DNA from: an uncultured Collinsella sp.
GTDB taxonomy: Bacteria; Actinomycetota; Coriobacteriia; Coriobacteriales; Coriobacteriaceae
Direction of reading: 5' to 3'
DNA: 43,135 nucleotides
Assembly (NCBI GenBank): GCA_902489665.1
Contig: CABUAT010000017.1
Span: 1 to 43,135 of the forward strand
Positions within the stretch are counted from its first letter, which is position 1, and each line of letters starts with the position of its first letter. The notes under the pieces are model-generated. The model saw only the letters and a list, made by a program, of their open reading frames with translations. It was not told where the DNA came from and did not search any database. Shown in pieces: positions 24,606 to 32,382 of this stretch. Both the position numbers and the translations under genes were made by a program.

Positions 24606-25646
24606 TTGGTTCGACGTGGCTCGCATCCGCGACTTTCGGTGATCCTTGTGGTAGAAGGTTCGCCCAGCTATGCGATGCGTGCGCTCGAGAGTATCCAGAA
24701 CCAAGACCTCTACGATTTGCAGATTGTCGTTGTCTGCCGCGATGCTGCGCCCGGTGTGCGCCATTCGCTTCAGGTTGCTGCCGACAGGGACATCCATATT
24801 GATTTGATTGACGTCGAGGACGCGAAGCGCGGTGCTTGCCTTCGTGCCGGTTTTGCTGCCTCGCGTGGCTCTCAAATCATCGCTATGAACGCCGATGAGT
24901 GGTTTGCTCCGCAGTCCCTTTCCAAGATGGTCGATATCGCGTGCGATACTACGGCAGACATAGTGCTCCCCACGGTGTCGCTCGACCGCTATGATGCACA
25001 TCGAGAGCGCCATTCGCGCGTCTTGGATGCTGCTCATATTTCCATTGATAGCAAATCCTCGATGGTGACCGGGCTGCCCCAGTTGATTTTAGGCGGCCTT
25101 GTCGTTCAGACCTCTGGCGTGATGTACAGCCGCTCGCTGTTTGAGGCATGCCTGTCGCGCGGCAAGGCGTACCGTACGGTTGAGTTTATGGCTTATGCGC
25201 TCTCGCAGGCACGATTCGTGTCCGGCTGCGGCGACGCTTGTTTCCACGCGGTGGCACCTAAGCTTACAGATGCCTTTGATCCCACCATGTATGCCAGGAT
25301 ATCCGATGACACTCGAGCGCTCGACGAGCTTGCGGACTCACTCTCGGAAGCAGATAGCGGTGGTCGGCTCAAGCTGGCAAGCCAAAAGTTCTACTTTGCT
25401 GGACTGGTCGCCTGCATCGAGAATTTGTGTCTGAGCCCGCATGGAGTGTCGTCAATCGAGCGTTCCGCCCGCATGCGTGATATGCTCGAGGCGCCTCGAA
25501 CCCGTCAGATGGTCGCCGCGCTCAAGGATAACCATCGGGGACTCGGTCTGTTGTTTGGGCCGATCGCCAGCGCCAAGCCCGCGCGCTGCGTGATGTGTAC
25601 GCATCTGGCAGCTTTTCTTAACCGGACGGGCGCAAAAACCGCCTAA
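24606..25646 (+). CDS. GT2-like glycosyltransferase-family protein
   Basis: A 346-residue protein with a GT-A-like N-terminus: RLSVILVVEGSPSYAMRALE followed by SIQNQDLYDLQIVVVCRDA, matching family 2 glycosyltransferases. GACLRAGFAASRGSQIIAMN comes before the presumed metal site, which reads NADEWF rather than the usual DxD plus downstream motifs. The C-terminal 130 residues match nothing I know. No membrane segment is evident. TTG start with gagagg about 8 bases upstream; translation may be coupled to the short frame before it. It stands alone rather than in a polysaccharide cluster, so substrate and activity are unknown and a degenerate enzyme is possible. Confidence 0.65.
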   Translation: MVRRGSHPRLSVILVVEGSPSYAMRALESIQNQDLYDLQIVVVCRDAAPGVRHSLQVAADRDIHIDLIDVEDAKRGACLRAGFAASRGSQIIAMNADEWFAPQSLSKMVDIACDTTADIVLPTVSLDRYDAHRERHSRVLDAAHISIDSKSSMVTGLPQLILGGLVVQTSGVMYSRSLFEACLSRGKAYRTVEFMAYALSQARFVSGCGDACFHAVAPKLTDAFDPTMYARISDDTRALDELADSLSEADSGGRLKLASQKFYFAGLVACIENLCLSPHGVSSIERSARMRDMLEAPRTRQMVAALKDNHRGLGLLFGPIASAKPARCVMCTHLAAFLNRTGAKTA

Positions 25647-25652
25647 ACGGCT

Positions 25653-25690
25653 CATTTCGAAACAAATTTGCATAGAATTGTTTCGAAATG
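25653..25690. promoter_or_regulatory. 13-bp inverted repeat upstream of argR
   Basis: catttcgaaacaa (25653-25665) / ttgtttcgaaatg (25678-25690), perfect, each arm itself containing the palindrome ttcgaa. No T-run follows. Either an operator site pair or the 3' hairpin of the GT2-like gene, whose stop is 7 bases before it. Confidence 0.5.
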
Positions 25691-25698
25691 CGTTCTTA

Positions 25699-25728
25699 TT
25701 CACAAAAGCCTTCAAATAGCGTTAAACT
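25699..25728 (+). promoter_or_regulatory. Probable argR promoter
   Basis: ttcaca (5 of 6 matches to TTGACA) at 25699-25704, 18-base spacer, taaact at 25723-25728. It lies about 50 bases before the argR ATG with the palindrome 25731-25745 at the expected start site. Confidence 0.5.
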
Positions 25729-25730
25729 AT

Positions 25731-25745
25731 TCAATCACTGATTGA
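25731..25745. promoter_or_regulatory. 15-bp palindrome at the argR promoter (candidate operator)
   Basis: tcaatca-c-tgattga, a perfect palindrome just downstream of the proposed -10. ARG boxes are AT-rich palindromes of this general kind (TGAAT...ATTCA). The match is partial, so autoregulation by ArgR is an inference. Confidence 0.45.
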
Positions 25746-25778
25746 TTGTCTCTGCCATCTTTTGGAGAGAGGGTTTGT

Positions 25779-26216
25779 ATGGCTAAAAAACGCAATGGGC
25801 GCCAGGATGCCATTAGAGATATTGTGCGCAATAAGGACGTCCGCACGCAGCGCGTGCTGGTCGATGAGCTCCGCGCTATGGGCTTTGATTGCACGCAGGC
25901 GACTGTCTCTCGCGATATTGCCGATATGGGGCTGCGTAAGCTCCCTGAGGGCATCTATGTTCTGGCAGAGGACCTGCACCTGCAGCGTATGGTTTCCGAG
26001 CTCGTAACGGGCGTTCTGCGCACCGATAATCTGGTTATGATCAAGGCTCAGCCTGGTACGGCTTCCGGCATCGCCGCCGCTGTTGATGCGGCAGAGCTGC
26101 CCGATGTGCTTGGCTCGCTTGCCGGCAACGATACGATTTTGGTTATTGCCCAGACGGCCGAGGACGGCGAGCGTCTTGAGGCGCTGATCAATAAGCTGAG
26201 CAATTCTCGCAAGTAG
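25779..26216 (+). CDS. argR: Arginine repressor
   Basis: A 145-residue ArgR. N-terminal winged helix (RQDAIRDIVRNKDVRTQRVL, then ATVSRDIADMGLRKLPEG) and the C-terminal hexamerisation/arginine-binding domain with GTASGIAAAVDAAELPDVLG. ATG at 25779 is preceded by ggagaggg, and an upstream in-frame start lacks a site. No arg genes adjoin; ArgR is expected to act in trans. A strong terminator follows. Confidence 0.96.
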   Translation: MAKKRNGRQDAIRDIVRNKDVRTQRVLVDELRAMGFDCTQATVSRDIADMGLRKLPEGIYVLAEDLHLQRMVSELVTGVLRTDNLVMIKAQPGTASGIAAAVDAAELPDVLGSLAGNDTILVIAQTAEDGERLEALINKLSNSRK

Positions 26217-26267
26217 GCGTGCGGGTCGTGCGCTCGGCACCGTGCGCGCTGACATAGTGGCTTGTAA

Positions 26268-26299
26268 GGGGTATCGACGTTGGTCGGTACCCCCTTTTT
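26268..26299 (+). terminator. Terminator after argR
   Basis: 11-bp stem ggggtatcgac / gtcggtacccc (one T-G pair), 4-base loop, then five T at 26295-26299. Confidence 0.9.
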
Positions 26300-26340
26300 G
26301 TCTGCCGGTATAAAGATCGCCCATCAGGTCGCTTTAAACT

Positions 26341-26382
26341 AAAAAGGCCCCCGAGCAGTTCAATAAGCTGCTCGGGGGCCTT
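26341..26382 (-). terminator. Terminator of the penicillin-binding protein gene
   Basis: ggcccccgagcag (26346-26358) / ctgctcgggggcc (26368-26380), a 13-bp perfect stem with flanking A/T pairs. On the reverse strand it runs into five T, and it is 24 bases after that gene's stop. Confidence 0.92.
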
Positions 26383-26405
26383 GTTGCTTATGGCTGGATG
26401 AATTT

Positions 26406-28598
26406 CTAGCCGACCGTATCGTCAGGCGTGGGCGAGGGGTCGGGAGTGGGCGTAGGCGTAGGCGTGCCGCCATCGCCGCCGGTCGAACCACCAGTGGAGC
26501 CGCCCGTCGAGCCACCGGTGGTACCGGTGGTGTCGGTGGTGTCGCCGCCCGTGGTCTCGGTGGTCGTGGTCGTCGTTGTCGTTGTTGTGGCGGTTTCCTC
26601 TTCGTCCTCGTTCTCGTCCTTGTCGTCGTTCTCCGTCTTCTTGGTGTTGTTGGTGCCGTAGAACTTCCAGACGCTGTTGTTCTTGTAGGTGGGCGCCGTT
26701 CCGGTCGCAAACTCCTCGCGCTCGGTACCGGTCAGAACGGTGTTCATAAACCGCTTAAAGACAGGCAGGTTGGTGCTGTCGCCCAGCAGGTCTGTGCCGT
26801 ATTTTTGGATGGGAATCTCGCCCGCGGAATAGCCGGTCCACAGGGCGCACGCCAGCTGCGGGGTATAGCCGCAGAACCACAGGTTGGTGGTGTTGTCGGT
26901 GGTGCCCGTCTTGCCGGCATAGGGCTGGTTGACGCTCAGGGCGCCGGCAGCACCCGTACCGCCGCCCTTCATGACGCCGGACAGAACATCGGTGACCGCG
27001 GCGGCCTCGCCCTCGGTAAGCACCTGTGAGGGATTGTCCGTGTGCTGGTACAGCACCGAACCGGTACGAGAGTCAATCTTGGTGATGGCGATCGGCTGGC
27101 GATAGTAGCCGCCGTTGGCAAACGTCGCGTAGGCGGCGGCCATCTCGAGCGGCGAGATCGAGCCGGTGCCGAGGGTCATGACGGGAACGTCCTCGATGTT
27201 GTCCTTGGCGGGATCGATGCCGAGCTTTTTGACGAGCGAGATGATCTTGCTGTTGCCGACGGCTTCCGCCACCTGGATGTAGCCGGTGTTGGAGGAGTAT
27301 GCCGTCGCCTGCTTAAGCGTGATGTTGCCATAGCTATGGTTGGCGTAGTTTTGGACCTCGGTCGTGGTGCCCTTGGCCTTGAGCGGCGAGTTGCAGTTGA
27401 GGGTGACGTTGGGGTTCATGCCGTTTTGGATGGCAGTTGCCAGCGTAAAGGCCTTAAAGGTGGAGCCGACGGGACGCTTGGCCGTGGCATGGTTTACGTG
27501 GTTCTCGTCGGCGTTGTAATCGTAGCCGCCCACCATGCACTTGATGTAGCCGGTCTTGGGGTCGACGACGACCATGCCCATGTCCAGGCCGTCGAGCGAG
27601 AGCGTGTCGAGCTGCTCGCGAACGGCATTCTCTGCCACCTGCTGCATCGTGGGGTCGATGGTGGTCTTGACGGTCAGGCCGCCCTTAAAGAGCACGTCGG
27701 TCGAGAACTCCTGCTCCAGCAGCTGCTTAACATAGGCGACAAAGTAGGGCTGCGAGTATACGTCAACGCCGCTGCCCGAGATTTCGGTCACGTTGAGGGT
27801 GATGGGCTCGGCCTGTGCGGCATCGTGCTCCTCCTGCGTAATGTGGCCCAGGCGCAGCATGTTGTCGAGGACCTTGTTGCGACGGGACAGCGCCAGGTCG
27901 GGGTTGACCGTGGGGTCGTACTGCGAGGGCGAGTTGGGAAGGCCGATCAACAGCGCGGCCTCGCTCAGGGTGAGGTCTGCGGCGCTCTTGGACAGGTAGG
28001 TCTCGGCGGCGGCCTCAATACCGTAGGCGCCGTGACCGTAATAGATGGTGTTGAGGTACATCATGAGGATCTCGTCTTTGGAGTACATGTCCTCCATCTT
28101 TACGGCGATGTAGGCCTCGCGCACCTTACGCTCGATGGTCGAGTCGAACTGCTCCTCCTGCAGGATGGTGTTGCGCACCAGCTGCTGGGTGATAGTCGAG
28201 GCGCCTTCGTGCCCGCCGCCGAGGGTTGCCACCGCAGCACGCGCGATACCCCACAGGTCGATACCGCCGTGCTCGTAGAAGCGCTCGTCCTCGACGTCAA
28301 CGGTGCCCTGTAGCACGTAGGGGGAGACCTTGTCCTTGGTGATGGACTTGCGGTTTTGCGTGTAGAAGCTCGCGATCTTGTTGCCGTTGCAGTCGACGAT
28401 CTCGGTGGGCTCGCTCACCAGATACGCGTTGGCGTCGGTGTAGTCGGGCAGATCGGACAGCCAGCGGTTGACGTTGCCGACCATGCCGATGCCAAATGCC
28501 ACGCCCGCAATCAGCAAAAAGCCCAAAAACGAGAGCAGGATTATGGGCAGGGCATGCGTCTTTGAACGGCTGCGTCCCTGTCGTTGGCGAGGACCCAT
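26406..28598 (-). CDS. Class A penicillin-binding protein (PBP1A-like)
   Basis: A 730-residue bifunctional peptidoglycan synthase. A short basic cytoplasmic N-terminus is followed by one membrane anchor (about 16-40). The GT51 glycosyltransferase shows EDERFYEH (catalytic E103) and GASTITQQLVRN at 132-143. The transpeptidase has S379-T-F-K382, S435-S-N437 and K563-T-G565, so both activities look intact. The last roughly 100 residues are a Lys/Asp/Glu patch, a run of threonines, and Gly/Ser/Thr then Pro/Thr repeats: an extracellular disordered tail. The start at 28598 (tggaggt upstream) is preferred over an in-frame ATG at 28721. It is divergent from the U32 gene. Confidence 0.94.
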   Translation of the reverse strand: MGPRQRQGRSRSKTHALPIILLSFLGFLLIAGVAFGIGMVGNVNRWLSDLPDYTDANAYLVSEPTEIVDCNGNKIASFYTQNRKSITKDKVSPYVLQGTVDVEDERFYEHGGIDLWGIARAAVATLGGGHEGASTITQQLVRNTILQEEQFDSTIERKVREAYIAVKMEDMYSKDEILMMYLNTIYYGHGAYGIEAAAETYLSKSAADLTLSEAALLIGLPNSPSQYDPTVNPDLALSRRNKVLDNMLRLGHITQEEHDAAQAEPITLNVTEISGSGVDVYSQPYFVAYVKQLLEQEFSTDVLFKGGLTVKTTIDPTMQQVAENAVREQLDTLSLDGLDMGMVVVDPKTGYIKCMVGGYDYNADENHVNHATAKRPVGSTFKAFTLATAIQNGMNPNVTLNCNSPLKAKGTTTEVQNYANHSYGNITLKQATAYSSNTGYIQVAEAVGNSKIISLVKKLGIDPAKDNIEDVPVMTLGTGSISPLEMAAAYATFANGGYYRQPIAITKIDSRTGSVLYQHTDNPSQVLTEGEAAAVTDVLSGVMKGGGTGAAGALSVNQPYAGKTGTTDNTTNLWFCGYTPQLACALWTGYSAGEIPIQKYGTDLLGDSTNLPVFKRFMNTVLTGTEREEFATGTAPTYKNNSVWKFYGTNNTKKTENDDKDENEDEEETATTTTTTTTTTETTGGDTTDTTGTTGGSTGGSTGGSTGGDGGTPTPTPTPDPSPTPDDTVG

Positions 28599-28760
28599 AT
28601 ATTGACCTCCAGGTATGTCGTGCCGGACGGCGGATGTGCCGTCGGGGCAGGATGGACATAAGTTATTACACGATAAACCAAACGGGGCGCGCGAGGCCTC
28701 GTGTATGCTGGAAGACGGCATTTTTCAGAGTGAATGCATACCTTGGTAAGGAGCTTGCCG

Positions 28761-30719
28761 ATGGCGATTCGGGCGATGGGGCCGAGCGGACAACACAAGA
28801 CTGGATTGGATGCTGCCGGTGCGGCGCTGCCCGAGCTGCTGGCGCCGGCGGGCGGGCTCGACCAGATGTTTGCGGCCATCGCCGCGGGCGCCGATGCCAT
28901 CTATGCGGGGTTGGGCGGCTTTAACGCCCGTGTGAGTGCGCACGGTTTTACCGACGACGAGTTTGCGCGCGGCTGCGCCGTGGCGCATGCCCATGGCGTG
29001 CGTGTGTACGTGACGCTCAACGTGTTCGTGTTTGACGATGAGTTGTCCGACGCGGTGGCGTTGGGAGCTCATGCACTGGAGCTGGGCGCCGATGCTCTGA
29101 TTGTCGCCGATGCCGGGCTGGCCTGCGCGCTGCGCGCGGCGATTCCCGGGGTCGAGATTCACCTGTCCACGCAGGCGGGCGTTCATAGCGAAGGCGCCGT
29201 GCGACTTGCCGCCGATGAGCTGGGGGTCGAGCGCGTGACGACGGCACGCGAGCTGACGGTCGACGAGATTGCGGCGCTATGTGCCACGGGCGTGCCCATC
29301 GAGGTATTCTGCCACGGTGCGATTTGCATCGGCTATTCGGGGGCGTGCGAGTTCTCGGCCCTGCGGCGTGGGCGCTCGGCGATGCGCGGCGACTGCACGC
29401 AGCCGTGCCGTCTGGCGTACGACCTGGTGGACGAGGCGGGGCAGAGCGTTGTCGCCGTCGAAGGGGATCGCCTGTTGTGCCCGCGCGACTATCTGGGTAT
29501 TGCGCATCTGCCCGAGCTTGTAGATGCCGGCGTGGCGTCGCTCAAGATCGAGGGGCGCATGAAGAACCCCGATTACGTATTCAACGTGGTGCGGGTGTGG
29601 CGCCGGGCACTCGATGTGCTGTGCGACGGCGCGTGGGACCCCGGTGCCGTGGAAGAGCTTGAGCGCGAGCTGGGAAGGTCGTTTAACCGTGGGTTTACCG
29701 ATGCGTACCTGCGAGGGCGTTCGGGTGCCGAGCTGATGAGCTTTGAGCGTGCGATTAACCAGGGCGTGCGCGTGGGGCGCTTGGTCGCTGTGGGCCACGA
29801 AGAGGTGACCGTTGAGCTCGACGCCGCCGTGGCGGCGGGTGACACGCTCGAGATCCGGTTTTATCCGGGTGCCGACGCGCGTCCCGATGTGCCCAAGCGC
29901 TGGCCGCAGGTGCCCTGTCCGGTGGATGCCGCAGCGGGGGAGCGCGTCGTCGTGCATTGCAAGCGTAAGGTTGACACGGGCTGCGAGGTGTACCTGATTC
30001 GCAGCGCCGGCGTGTTGGATCAGACGGCGGCGGTGTTGGAGCGCATGCGGGCCGAGGCGGATGCGATTGCGCCCGTTGCGCGTGCCGTTGAGGTGCTGCC
30101 CTTTGAGGACGTTGCGGTGGATGGCGGTGCGTCCACGGAGTTGGTGGAGTGCGCGGTTCCCACTCGCATGGTTTTTGCTTGGCAGCTGATGGATGCCGAC
30201 CCGCGCGGAGAACTTGATTTGTCCGACGCCGTTGTGGTGCTTGACGAGGTGTGCCGCACGGGTGACGCTGACTGGACCCGCTCACTGATACAGCGTGCCG
30301 GGCGCGTCGTCTGCCGCAACCTGGGACAGGTGGTGATCGCTCGCGAGCTGGGCGTGACGTTTGACGTGGCGGCGCCGGTGTTCTGCGCGAATCGGGCCAC
30401 GCTTACCTGGCTGCGCGGACTCGGTGCGGGGCGGGTGTGCTTGCCGGCGGAGTTGCTCGGCAATGATGCGGAGCGTATTGCCGAACTGGCCGCTGAACCC
30501 GGCGTCTTGGGTCCGGTCGACGCCGACCGTCCCGAGCTTATGGTGTGCGAGCACTGCCTGCTGACCGCCGAGGGCGTCTGCGCCACCGATGCGACGGGAC
30601 AGGTTCGTTGCCGCGACTGCTTGCGTCGTCGGCAGGTACGCTATCTGGTCGAGCGTGACGGTACACGTCTGCCAGTTGCCATTGACGCATGCGGCAGGAC
30701 GAGGATTTTCCTGTCGTAG
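28761..30719 (+). CDS. Peptidase U32-family protein (RlhA/TrhP-like RNA hydroxylase)
   Basis: A 652-residue U32 protein, close to E. coli RlhA (about 650). ELLAPAGGLDQMFAAIAAGA and the signature around FCHGAICIGYSGAC are clear. C189, C196, C212 and C216 are the iron-sulfur cysteines implicated in prephenate-dependent tRNA/23S rRNA hydroxylation. LKIEGRMKNPDYV follows. The region after about residue 330 corresponds to the accessory domains of long U32 proteins and ends in a second cysteine cluster (CEHCLLTAEGVC ... CRDC). Most U32 proteins called proteases are now seen as RNA-modification enzymes; whether the target is tRNA U34 or rRNA is open. Start 28761 has aaggag 8 bases upstream. Confidence 0.88.
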   Translation: MAIRAMGPSGQHKTGLDAAGAALPELLAPAGGLDQMFAAIAAGADAIYAGLGGFNARVSAHGFTDDEFARGCAVAHAHGVRVYVTLNVFVFDDELSDAVALGAHALELGADALIVADAGLACALRAAIPGVEIHLSTQAGVHSEGAVRLAADELGVERVTTARELTVDEIAALCATGVPIEVFCHGAICIGYSGACEFSALRRGRSAMRGDCTQPCRLAYDLVDEAGQSVVAVEGDRLLCPRDYLGIAHLPELVDAGVASLKIEGRMKNPDYVFNVVRVWRRALDVLCDGAWDPGAVEELERELGRSFNRGFTDAYLRGRSGAELMSFERAINQGVRVGRLVAVGHEEVTVELDAAVAAGDTLEIRFYPGADARPDVPKRWPQVPCPVDAAAGERVVVHCKRKVDTGCEVYLIRSAGVLDQTAAVLERMRAEADAIAPVARAVEVLPFEDVAVDGGASTELVECAVPTRMVFAWQLMDADPRGELDLSDAVVVLDEVCRTGDADWTRSLIQRAGRVVCRNLGQVVIARELGVTFDVAAPVFCANRATLTWLRGLGAGRVCLPAELLGNDAERIAELAAEPGVLGPVDADRPELMVCEHCLLTAEGVCATDATGQVRCRDCLRRRQVRYLVERDGTRLPVAIDACGRTRIFLS

Positions 30720-30767
30720 GTGCTGCGTCGCGTCAGTTTGTTATCATAAGAGAGTTTATGGACTTCC

Positions 30768-30794
30768 AGCACCGCCGTTTTCGGCGAGGGTGCT
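30768..30794 (+). repeat. Hairpin in the tyrS leader
   Basis: agcaccgccg / cggc-gag-ggtgct, a 10-bp stem with a TTTT loop and a 3-base bulge, ending 10 bases before the tyrS ribosome site (aaaggagg). No T-box sequence was found in the 96-base leader, so this is only a local hairpin. Confidence 0.45.
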
Positions 30795-30815
30795 ATAGCA
30801 AAAGGAGGATACCCA

Positions 30816-32027
30816 ATGCTGTCTGTTGACGAGCAAATGCGTATCATCACCTCGGGCGCCGCGCAGATCGTTCCCGAGGCCGACCTTCGCAAGAAGCTTG
30901 AGAAGGGCGAGCCCCTCAACATCAAGCTCGGCGTCGACCCCACCAGCCCCGACCTGCACCTGGGCCACGCCGTGCCGCTGCGCAAGATGCGTCAGTTCCA
31001 GGACCTGGGCCACAACGTCACCCTCATCATCGGCAACGGTACCGCGTTGATTGGCGACCCTTCGGGCAAGAATTCCACCCGTCCGCAGCTTTCGCAGGAG
31101 CAGATCGAGGCCAATGCCGAGACCTACGTGAGCCAGGCCATGAAGATCCTGGATCCCGAGAAGACCACCATCGTGCACAACGGTGACTGGATCCTTTCGA
31201 TGGATCTGGCCGGTCTGCTGCAGGTGTGCTCCAAGTTCACCGTCGCCCGCATCCTCGAGCGCGACGACTTTACCAAGCGCTACCAGTCTCAGACGCCGAT
31301 CGCCCTGCATGAGTTCCTGTATCCCGTGATGCAGGCTTTCGACTCCGTGCAGATCAAGGCCGACGTCGAGATGGGCGGCACCGATCAGCTCTTCAACCTG
31401 CTCGCTGGCCGTGAGCTCATGGAGAAGATGGGCATGGAGCCGCAGGTCGCGCTCACCATGCCGCTGCTCGAGGGCACCGATGGCGTGCGCAAGATGTCCA
31501 AGTCCTATGGCAACTACATCGGCCTGACCGACGCTCCCAAGGATATGTTCGGCAAGACCATGTCCATCCCCGACGAGATGATCGGCAAGTACTATCGTCT
31601 GGCCAGCTCGCTCACCCCGGCCGAGGTCGACAAGATCGACGCCGCCCTGGCCGATGGTTCTGCCGACCCCTACGAGCTCAAGCGCGCTCTGGGCCGCGAC
31701 CTGTGCGACACCTACCACGGCGCCGGCGCCGGAGACGAGGCTCAGGCCGAGTTCGACCGCGTGTTCAAGGAGGGCCAGCTTGCCGACTTCCCCGAGAAGC
31801 ATGTCGAGCTGACCGTCAACGACGAGGGCCAGATCTACCTCGCCGGCCTGCTCAAGGACTTGGGCCTTTCGGCGAGCGCCGGCCAGGCTCGTCGCGATAT
31901 CGACGGCGGTGGCGTCAAGATCAACGGCAAGGCCGTGGCTCCCAAGAGCTATAACATCGACCCCAGCGCCCTCAAGCTGGGCGACACCCTCTCCGTGGGC
32001 AAGCGCAAGGGCTTCAAGCTTATTTAG
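30816..32027 (+). CDS. tyrS: Tyrosyl-tRNA synthetase
   Basis: A 403-residue class I synthetase. HLGH at 48-51 (HIGH motif), KMSKS at 226-230, the tyrosine/tRNA-binding MGGTDQLFNLLAG, and a C-terminal S4 RNA-binding domain (GQARRDIDGGGVKINGKAVA). Length and motifs fit the TyrZ-like branch more than the E. coli TyrS branch. aaaggagg lies 8 bases before the ATG. The stop codon overlaps a perfect inverted repeat. Confidence 0.97.
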   Translation: MLSVDEQMRIITSGAAQIVPEADLRKKLEKGEPLNIKLGVDPTSPDLHLGHAVPLRKMRQFQDLGHNVTLIIGNGTALIGDPSGKNSTRPQLSQEQIEANAETYVSQAMKILDPEKTTIVHNGDWILSMDLAGLLQVCSKFTVARILERDDFTKRYQSQTPIALHEFLYPVMQAFDSVQIKADVEMGGTDQLFNLLAGRELMEKMGMEPQVALTMPLLEGTDGVRKMSKSYGNYIGLTDAPKDMFGKTMSIPDEMIGKYYRLASSLTPAEVDKIDAALADGSADPYELKRALGRDLCDTYHGAGAGDEAQAEFDRVFKEGQLADFPEKHVELTVNDEGQIYLAGLLKDLGLSASAGQARRDIDGGGVKINGKAVAPKSYNIDPSALKLGDTLSVGKRKGFKLI

Positions 32028-32054
32028 TTACGCGGTTTTACCAAACCGCGTAAC
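32027..32054 (+). repeat. Inverted repeat starting in the tyrS stop codon
   Basis: gttacgcggttt / aaaccgcgtaac, a perfect 12-bp stem with a 4-base loop. The first base is the G of the TAG stop. There is no T-run. It may protect the tyrS 3' end from exonucleases, with true termination at 32097-32138. Confidence 0.6.
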
Positions 32055-32096
32055 AGCTCGACGCTGCGCGGGCTCCAGAGCGACAACTTGTCATTC

Positions 32097-32138
32097 AAAG
32101 AGGACGGCATGACCAGAAGGTCTATGCCGTCCTCTTTT
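32097..32138 (+). terminator. Terminator after tyrS
   Basis: Stem gaggacggcat..gacc / ggtc..atgccgtcctc with a single bulge and an AGAA loop, followed by four T. Confidence 0.88.
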
Positions 32139-32210
32139 CATGCCAATTTGTTCGCTCTTGAGCCCGCTCGCTGTCCGTCCTCAACCTGCGGTGTTGTCTT
32201 GTTTGGCACT

Positions 32211-32257
32211 TGGGGACGTTCCTTTGGTGCATTGGTGTCAGGTTTCTTTGCACCAAA
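32211..32257. repeat. tggggacgttcctttt-type repeat and adjoining hairpin
   Basis: tggggacgttccttt at 32211-32225 recurs exactly at 35206-35220. The last three bases begin a 9-bp inverted repeat, tttggtgca (32223-32231) / tgcaccaaa (32249-32257). Part of the second dispersed repeat family in this window. The remainder of 32139-32300 holds no recognisable gene. Confidence 0.55.
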
Positions 32258-32308
32258 TGGCGTGTGCCGTTAAGCGGAAGGGGTGTTAGCGGGGCCTTCT
32301 TTTGGGCA

Positions 32309-32362
32309 TACAATGGCTATTGGCTTGCTGCGGTGAAGGCTCGTCCGCTCCGCAGCTTTTTT
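32309..32362 (+). promoter_or_regulatory. ade promoter -10 and terminator-like leader hairpin
   Basis: tacaat at 32309-32314 is a good -10 (its -35 is poor). gctgcgg (32327-32333) / ccgcagc (32350-32356) then forms a stem followed directly by six T (32357-32362), ahead of the aaaggag site at 32371-32377. A transcript starting at about 32321 would meet an intrinsic terminator before the gene, suggesting attenuation. No purine-riboswitch aptamer is visible. Confidence 0.5.
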
Positions 32363-32382
32363 CTACGGTTAAAGGAGTATGT

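Noticed and set aside
26428..26661. Tandem repeat or CRISPR-like array in the penicillin-binding protein gene
   Set aside because: Short codon-level repeats encoding Gly/Ser/Thr/Pro tail residues in frame; no spacers.
27042..28313. 423-codon forward frame opposite the penicillin-binding protein
   Set aside because: Antisense to a gene with all catalytic motifs present.
30720..30815. T-box leader for tyrS
   Set aside because: Only 96 bases with a simple hairpin; no T-box core sequence or specifier loop.
32088..32273. 61-codon forward frame after tyrS
   Set aside because: Begins inside a terminator stem and overlaps a dispersed repeat; no ribosome site.
32139..32382. Purine riboswitch upstream of ade
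   Set aside because: No three-way-junction aptamer sequence could be found; only a terminator-like stem close to the gene.
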